Assembly: GCA_027002315.1 (NCBI GenBank)
Contig: JALWZV010000053.1
Location: 1 to 15,375 of the forward strand
Reading direction: 5' to 3'
DNA from: Candidatus Roizmanbacteria bacterium
GTDB lineage: Bacteria; Patescibacteriota; Microgenomatia; UBA1406; GWC2-37-13
Length of the DNA stretch: 15,375 nt
Under the pieces are notes generated by a model that had not been told where the DNA came from, did not search any database, and saw only the letters and a list, made by a program, of their open reading frames with translations. Below are positions 12,724-15,375 of this stretch, one piece after another. Within the stretch, counting starts at the first letter, position 1. The number at the start of each line of letters is the position of its first letter. A program made the translations under genes and the position numbers.

Positions 12724-13461
12724 TTAAATCTTTTTCTGGTGCAGGTATTTATCAAAGATTTGAACGGTTTCTTTCTCATGTCCTCTAATGCAGTTGTGAC
12801 CAGCATTTTTTATTATTGTGATGTTTCGTATCCCGACTGATCTGGCTTGTTTCAAGTAAGAATCTTTTTCTCCATAAATAAAAAGAACTTTTTTTTGATG
12901 AGGCATGATGCTTGAGGTTGTTTTAAGCAAACCAACTAAAGAGTCGAATGCTCCCGTTAATGTAACAAAACTATCAGAAAATTTATACTGCACATTCTTG
13001 TCAATGTGTTTTCTAGCTAAAAAGACTAAATGGTTTTTAACAAAGCGGCTTTTCCTTAAAAAGTTTATAACCAAATTACTTTTGAGTATCAGTTTAGCCC
13101 AAAAAGGAATGTCAAAGTTTTTTACTGGAGCACCAATAAAAATCTTTTTATTGTTGTTGGGGTATTTTTTGCTAAGCTCCATAATCAATCTATAACCTAA
13201 GGAAAAACCAACAAATACTCCTTTGTCTAAATGACGACTCACTAATAAAGCATGTATTTTTGGGGCAAGAGAGGAAAAGTCTTTGAACGAGTTCAACTCT
13301 CTAGCATTCAGATAGCCTGACAAATGAACGGAAACTACTCTATATTTTTTACTGAGAATATTGAGAAATAATTTTTCTTTTTCAATTGGGGAAATCCAAC
13401 CAGGAAAGAATACTAAAATCTTCCCTCTGACGCCGTATTGTTTAAAATTTATATTTTTCAT
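12724..13461 (-). CDS. Alpha/beta hydrolase
   Basis: The 245-residue protein has the alpha/beta-hydrolase order of motifs: LVFFPGW (16-22, strand 3 and oxyanion turn), the nucleophile elbow VGFSLGY with Ser87, then LFIYGEKDSYL with the acid Asp200 and NAGHNCIRGHE with His222. The cap region (about 115-170) is basic and aromatic. Substrate is not evident; esterase or lipase-like activity on a small molecule is possible. The gene begins only six bases after the end of tRNA-Pro on the same strand, so it is probably expressed from the tRNA promoter. The sequence between the tRNA and the ATG (CATATT) holds no ribosome-binding site. Confidence 0.8.
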   Translation of the reverse strand: MKNINFKQYGVRGKILVFFPGWISPIEKEKLFLNILSKKYRVVSVHLSGYLNARELNSFKDFSSLAPKIHALLVSRHLDKGVFVGFSLGYRLIMELSKKYPNNNKKIFIGAPVKNFDIPFWAKLILKSNLVINFLRKSRFVKNHLVFLARKHIDKNVQYKFSDSFVTLTGAFDSLVGLLKTTSSIMPHQKKVLFIYGEKDSYLKQARSVGIRNITIIKNAGHNCIRGHEKETVQIFDKYLHQKKI

Positions 13462-13467
13462 AATATG

Positions 13468-13539
13468 TCGGGGTGGCGGGAATTGAACCCACTACCTCAC
13501 GGTCCCGAACCGTGCGTTCTACCGATGAACTACACCCCG
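13468..13539 (-). tRNA. tRNA-Pro (anticodon CGG)
   Basis: Read on the minus strand the 72-base gene folds as a complete cloverleaf: acceptor CGGGGTG/CACCCCG with C1-G72 and discriminator A73 (bacterial tRNA-Pro identity), D arm GTTC-ATCGGTA-GAAC, anticodon arm CACGG-TTCGGGA-CCGTG giving anticodon CGG with G37 after it, a five-base variable loop, and T arm GTGGG-TTCAATT-CCCGC. It decodes CCG. CCA is not encoded (the next bases are CAT) and must be added by a nucleotidyltransferase. Confidence 0.95.
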
Positions 13540-13550
13540 TAACAATACTG

Positions 13551-13559
13551 ATTATATCA
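13551..13559 (-). promoter_or_regulatory. Extended -10 promoter of tRNA-Pro
   Basis: The minus strand reads TGATATAAT, a perfect TGnTATAAT. The predicted +1 (about 13544) lies five bases before the mature tRNA 5' end. The hydrolase downstream has no separate clear promoter. Confidence 0.6.
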
Positions 13560-13578
13560 AAGCCATAAAAATAAAATT

Positions 13579-13587
13579 TGTTATAAT
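13579..13587 (+). promoter_or_regulatory. Orphan extended -10 promoter facing a gene-free stretch
   Basis: TGTTATAAT on the plus strand is a perfect extended -10 box with predicted +1 near 13594, but no ORF with a standard start codon follows before the convergent SWIM gene ends at 13831. It is back-to-back with the tRNA promoter. The gene-free stretch 13560-13830 otherwise shows only AT-rich sequence and one inverted repeat, TAGAAAC (13694-13700) with GTTTCTA (13728-13734). A small RNA from here is possible. Confidence 0.35.
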
Positions 13588-13830
13588 ACCGTATTAATTA
13601 TCATCTATAAATACCCACGCTTTTACAGACGGAGTACTTCACAATCTCAAGCAAAACCTGTTTTACTTTACAAAAAAATAATTCTCGTTAAATTAGAAAC
13701 TTATATTTCTCCTTTATTAATAATTTTGTTTCTATAAAAATTCATTGATTGAACTTTTATTCTTACCTTTTTACTTAGATGATTACAGCAAGAAGAGGAA
13801 CCTTTAATTGTAAATATGAGCTAGCCTTGT

Positions 13831-14592
13831 TTATGCCTCATTTTTATGTTTGTGCTCATTGTAAATATTCACCAATTGTTTTTCCCATCCAAAATTAGTC
13901 CTTTGATTTAATAGTTTTTTGAAAGCTTGGATAATTTCTCGGTGAGAAGAAGAAATATCAGATAAAGCACTAACCACTTGTTCTATAAAACCTCCTACTA
14001 TACCATTGGAGTCATCAACCCCGCCGTATGAAAGTTTTTTGTCTAAACGCAAAAGAATATTTAAGATAAAGTGGACTGTTTTCAGGTTAAGAGAGAGATT
14101 AGATAAAACTAAACGGAGCTTAGCACATCCCTTGGCTAGATTATCTTGATATTGACTCCAAATTCTTGAAGGACCAGTATAGGCTCTAATATATTTGAAG
14201 GCAGTTCTTACTTGGGACTTAAGTATTAAAAACTGTTCAGGATTATTTATATCCAGATTAGGATGAAGTGCAAACTCAAAATGATCAGTGAATTGTTCTT
14301 CTTCCTTGGTTAGTGATTTTCCTTGTTTTAGGCTATAAATAGCTACAGCTATCATATGCTTACATAAAATATCTCTTTGACCTAAGTAGCAATCACAATA
14401 GCCCACGTCAAAGTTTTTGTGATTTACACTAACGGTGTATAGATAAGTACCTTGAACCAGAGCAGTAAAACCAAAATCTTGGGTTTTAAAATTTTTTACT
14501 CTATTTTCTCGGTACAGCTTAACAGCTCTAAACCAGGTGTTTTTGTCTATACTAATTTTAATCTCATCTAAAGAATAAAGAGGTGTTATCAT
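13831..14592 (-). CDS. SWIM zinc-finger protein
   Basis: The 253-residue protein has a SWIM domain at residues 66-79, CDC-YLGQRDIL-CKH (CxCx8CxH), preceded by the usual strand region NFKTQDFGFTALVQGTYLYTVSVNHKNFDVGY. SWIM fingers bind DNA or protein, and proteins of this sort often accompany SNF2-type helicases or stand alone. The C-terminal 170 residues are helical and unrecognised (FALHPNLDI, RTAFKYIRAY, LLRLDKKLSYGGVDDSNGIVGGFIEQVV). The ATG at 14592 coincides with the predicted +1 of an extended -10 box, TGTGATAAT, so the message is leaderless. The gene follows the small membrane protein gene on the same strand with 45 bases between them. Confidence 0.85.
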   Translation of the reverse strand: MITPLYSLDEIKISIDKNTWFRAVKLYRENRVKNFKTQDFGFTALVQGTYLYTVSVNHKNFDVGYCDCYLGQRDILCKHMIAVAIYSLKQGKSLTKEEEQFTDHFEFALHPNLDINNPEQFLILKSQVRTAFKYIRAYTGPSRIWSQYQDNLAKGCAKLRLVLSNLSLNLKTVHFILNILLRLDKKLSYGGVDDSNGIVGGFIEQVVSALSDISSSHREIIQAFKKLLNQRTNFGWEKQLVNIYNEHKHKNEA

Positions 14593-14598
14593 TGGTTT

Positions 14599-14607
14599 AT
14601 TATCACA
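14599..14607 (-). promoter_or_regulatory. Extended -10 promoter of the SWIM gene, leaderless
   Basis: The minus strand reads TGTGATAAT (TGn plus GATAAT). The seventh base after the box is 14592, the A of the ATG. Confidence 0.5.
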
Positions 14608-14637
14608 ACATCTTTTATTATGCTTTGTTAGAGTATT

Positions 14638-14994
14638 TTATTTATCAAAATCAGCAATTTTTATTCCTAACAATAAAAGTCCTATTGTGATTATAACTCC
14701 AACTAAGCCGTGGATTGAGAAAAATTGAAAAATATAACCAATAAAACCACCAAGTCCAGGTACAAATGAAGTCCAAACGGGAGGTTGTGGAATAATAAAT
14801 CCCAAAAGATCTCGTGTTACTTTTCCATCAGAGACAATAATAAAGGAATAGATAATGATAAATAAAATTGCTATGGCTATTATTACTGTGCCAATTATTC
14901 TACGAAATCTTTTCATAATGACAACTAGAAATTTCAACAAGAATATAATAAATTTTGAAATAAAAATCAAATCGCGTTTAGGCAATTTTATCAT
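14638..14994 (-). CDS. Small membrane protein, 118 residues
   Basis: I do not recognise the family. The protein has an N-terminal amphipathic/hydrophobic stretch (FISKFIIFLLKFLVVIM), a basic pair MKRFRR, a strong helix IIGTVIIAIAILFIIIYSFIIV, a loop with DGKVTRDLLGFIIPQPPVWTSFVPGLGG and a last hydrophobic segment FIGYIFQFFSIHGLVGVIITIGLLLLGI ending in ADFDK. That suggests three or four membrane segments. The frame is open from TTG 15003, but ATG 14994 is preferred because the -10 box at 15002-15007 puts +1 at 14995. An internal start at MKRFRR (ATG 14916) would also give a sensible membrane protein. Confidence 0.6.
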   Translation of the reverse strand: MIKLPKRDLIFISKFIIFLLKFLVVIMKRFRRIIGTVIIAIAILFIIIYSFIIVSDGKVTRDLLGFIIPQPPVWTSFVPGLGGFIGYIFQFFSIHGLVGVIITIGLLLLGIKIADFDK

Positions 14995-15001
14995 TCCTTT
15001 C

Positions 15002-15030
15002 AAAATAGCCTTAAATTCGCATTTTGTTTA
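15002..15030 (-). promoter_or_regulatory. Promoter of the small membrane protein gene
   Basis: The minus strand reads TAAACA (15030-15025), 17 bases, TATTTT (15007-15002); predicted +1 is 14995, one base before the ATG. The -35 box overlaps a GCATTTTG motif at 15019-15026. Confidence 0.4.
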
Positions 15031-15081
15031 AGACATTTACCAAAACATATGGCATTTTGATAAATACATTTGACAAAATGC
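15019..15081. promoter_or_regulatory. GCATTTTG operator-like repeats in a divergent promoter region
   Basis: GCATTTTG occurs at 15019-15026 and 15052-15059, and as the inverse CAAAATGC at 15074-15081. The last two form a perfect 8-bp inverted repeat with 14 bases between. The outer copies overlap the -35 boxes of the two divergent promoters, which is what is expected for a shared regulator of the membrane-protein gene and the ATPase gene. Confidence 0.5.
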
Positions 15082-15097
15082 AGATTTTTATTATAAT
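15070..15097 (+). promoter_or_regulatory. Promoter of the right-edge ATPase gene
   Basis: TTGACA (15070-15075), 16-base spacer, TATAAT (15092-15097): both boxes match consensus perfectly. Predicted +1 is about 15104, three bases before the ATG at 15107. Confidence 0.75.
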
Positions 15098-15106
15098 TTT
15101 AAGTAT

Positions 15107-15375
15107 ATGATTATCAATGTTTTAGACAAACTCGTTCAACTCCAAGAAACTTATCGTCAACAAGGAAAGAAGTTTAAATTTCAGCGCTTCCTTTTTAAAG
15201 AGTTAAAAGAAGAAAGCAAACCTCCTCACATTACTGGCATCTCTGGTTTACGTGGATCTGGTAAGACGGTTTTGCTTTTACAATTACTTAATACTCTATC
15301 TAAAAGCTTTTATATTTCTCTTGATACTCTTGAAAACGCAAATCTTTTTGTTTTAGTAAAAGAGCTTGTAGAACG
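15107..15375 (+). CDS. P-loop ATPase (AAA_14-like), 5' part only
   Basis: The frame opens at ATG 15107 and is still open at the window end (89 codons seen). It has HITGISGLRGSGKTVLLLQLL (41-61) with Walker A GLRGSGKT at 47-54 (Lys53), then FYISLDTLEN (68-77). The pattern of a ~40-residue helical leader, then ITGxRGxGKTxLLxQLL and a strand Y(I/F)SLD, is that of the stand-alone AAA_14 ATPases that usually carry a C-terminal DUF4143 domain; that half lies outside the window. The start is supported by the consensus promoter immediately upstream and by the absence of any other gene in this gap. Confidence 0.75.
   Translation, partial: MIINVLDKLVQLQETYRQQGKKFKFQRFLFKELKEESKPPHITGISGLRGSGKTVLLLQLLNTLSKSFYISLDTLENANLFVLVKELVE

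Noticed and set aside
12719..12724. TATAAT on the plus strand
   Set aside because: It runs into the antisense of the hydrolase with no plus-strand gene; likely chance in AT-rich DNA.
12905..13195. 96-residue plus-strand ORF
   Set aside because: Lies wholly antisense to the alpha/beta hydrolase, whose motifs are clear; hydrophobic composition is typical of an antisense shadow.
13552..13737. Open plus-strand frame of about 62 codons
   Set aside because: It has no ATG, GTG or TTG near its beginning; only an ATT at 13597 near the orphan promoter's +1 could start it, so it is kept as a remark, not a gene.
13780..13899. 39-codon plus-strand ORF with two Cys (CAHC)
   Set aside because: It largely overlaps the 3' end of the SWIM gene on the other strand and has no promoter or ribosome-binding site.

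Overview
The window is AT-rich, gene-dense bacterial DNA with short intergenic gaps, standard genetic code (TAA, TGA and TAG all end neighbouring genes) and a tRNA without an encoded CCA. The dispersed repeat debris at the left edge (motifs of the CTGCCTATCGGCAG, AAGCACCAA and GTCATTGCGAGG kind), the compact genes and the many apparently leaderless starts resemble a Candidate Phyla Radiation (Patescibacteria) genome. That placement is inference from style; no marker here fixes the lineage.

Layout. Bases 1-505 hold the possible start of a gene leaving the window on the left and then a patchwork of non-coding repeats. Bases 506-3030 (+) carry a small unknown protein, a PLP aminotransferase and tryptophanyl-tRNA synthetase. 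Bases 3025-4550 carry two divergently transcribed DNA base-excision glycosylases of unrelated folds (HhH-GPD type on -, AAG/Mpg type on +). A SAM methyltransferase follows at 4579-5334. Bases 5438-7652 are an unusual operon: an unrecognised 176-residue protein, then a sigma-70-family factor with a long N-terminal extension. Its reading frame is broken by one in-frame TAG inside sigma region 3, so that region 2 and region 4 lie in two ORFs. A terminator hairpin closes it. Bases 7703-10171 hold NfeD, a slipin/stomatin (SPFH) protein and malic enzyme. Bases 10279-10904 are a Phd-like/PIN-domain toxin-antitoxin pair with a palindromic operator on its -35 box. From 10964 to 15003 everything is on the minus strand: a large ParB/sulfiredoxin-fold-like protein, an alpha/beta hydrolase directly behind tRNA-Pro(CGG), a SWIM zinc-finger protein and a small membrane protein. 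At the right edge a P-loop ATPase starts on + and runs out of the window.

Regulation. The clearest recurring signal is a -10 box (often an extended TGnTATAAT) placed so that the predicted +1 falls on, or within about five bases of, the start codon. This holds for the first genes of most transcription units (trpS, the HhH glycosylase, the antitoxin, the SWIM gene, the methyltransferase, nfeD, the aminotransferase, the ATPase, the small membrane protein). In contrast, the downstream slipin gene has a strong AGGAGGT ribosome-binding site. Three promoters (sigma operon, toxin-antitoxin, ATPase/membrane-protein divergent region) also carry inverted or direct repeats suited to dedicated regulators.
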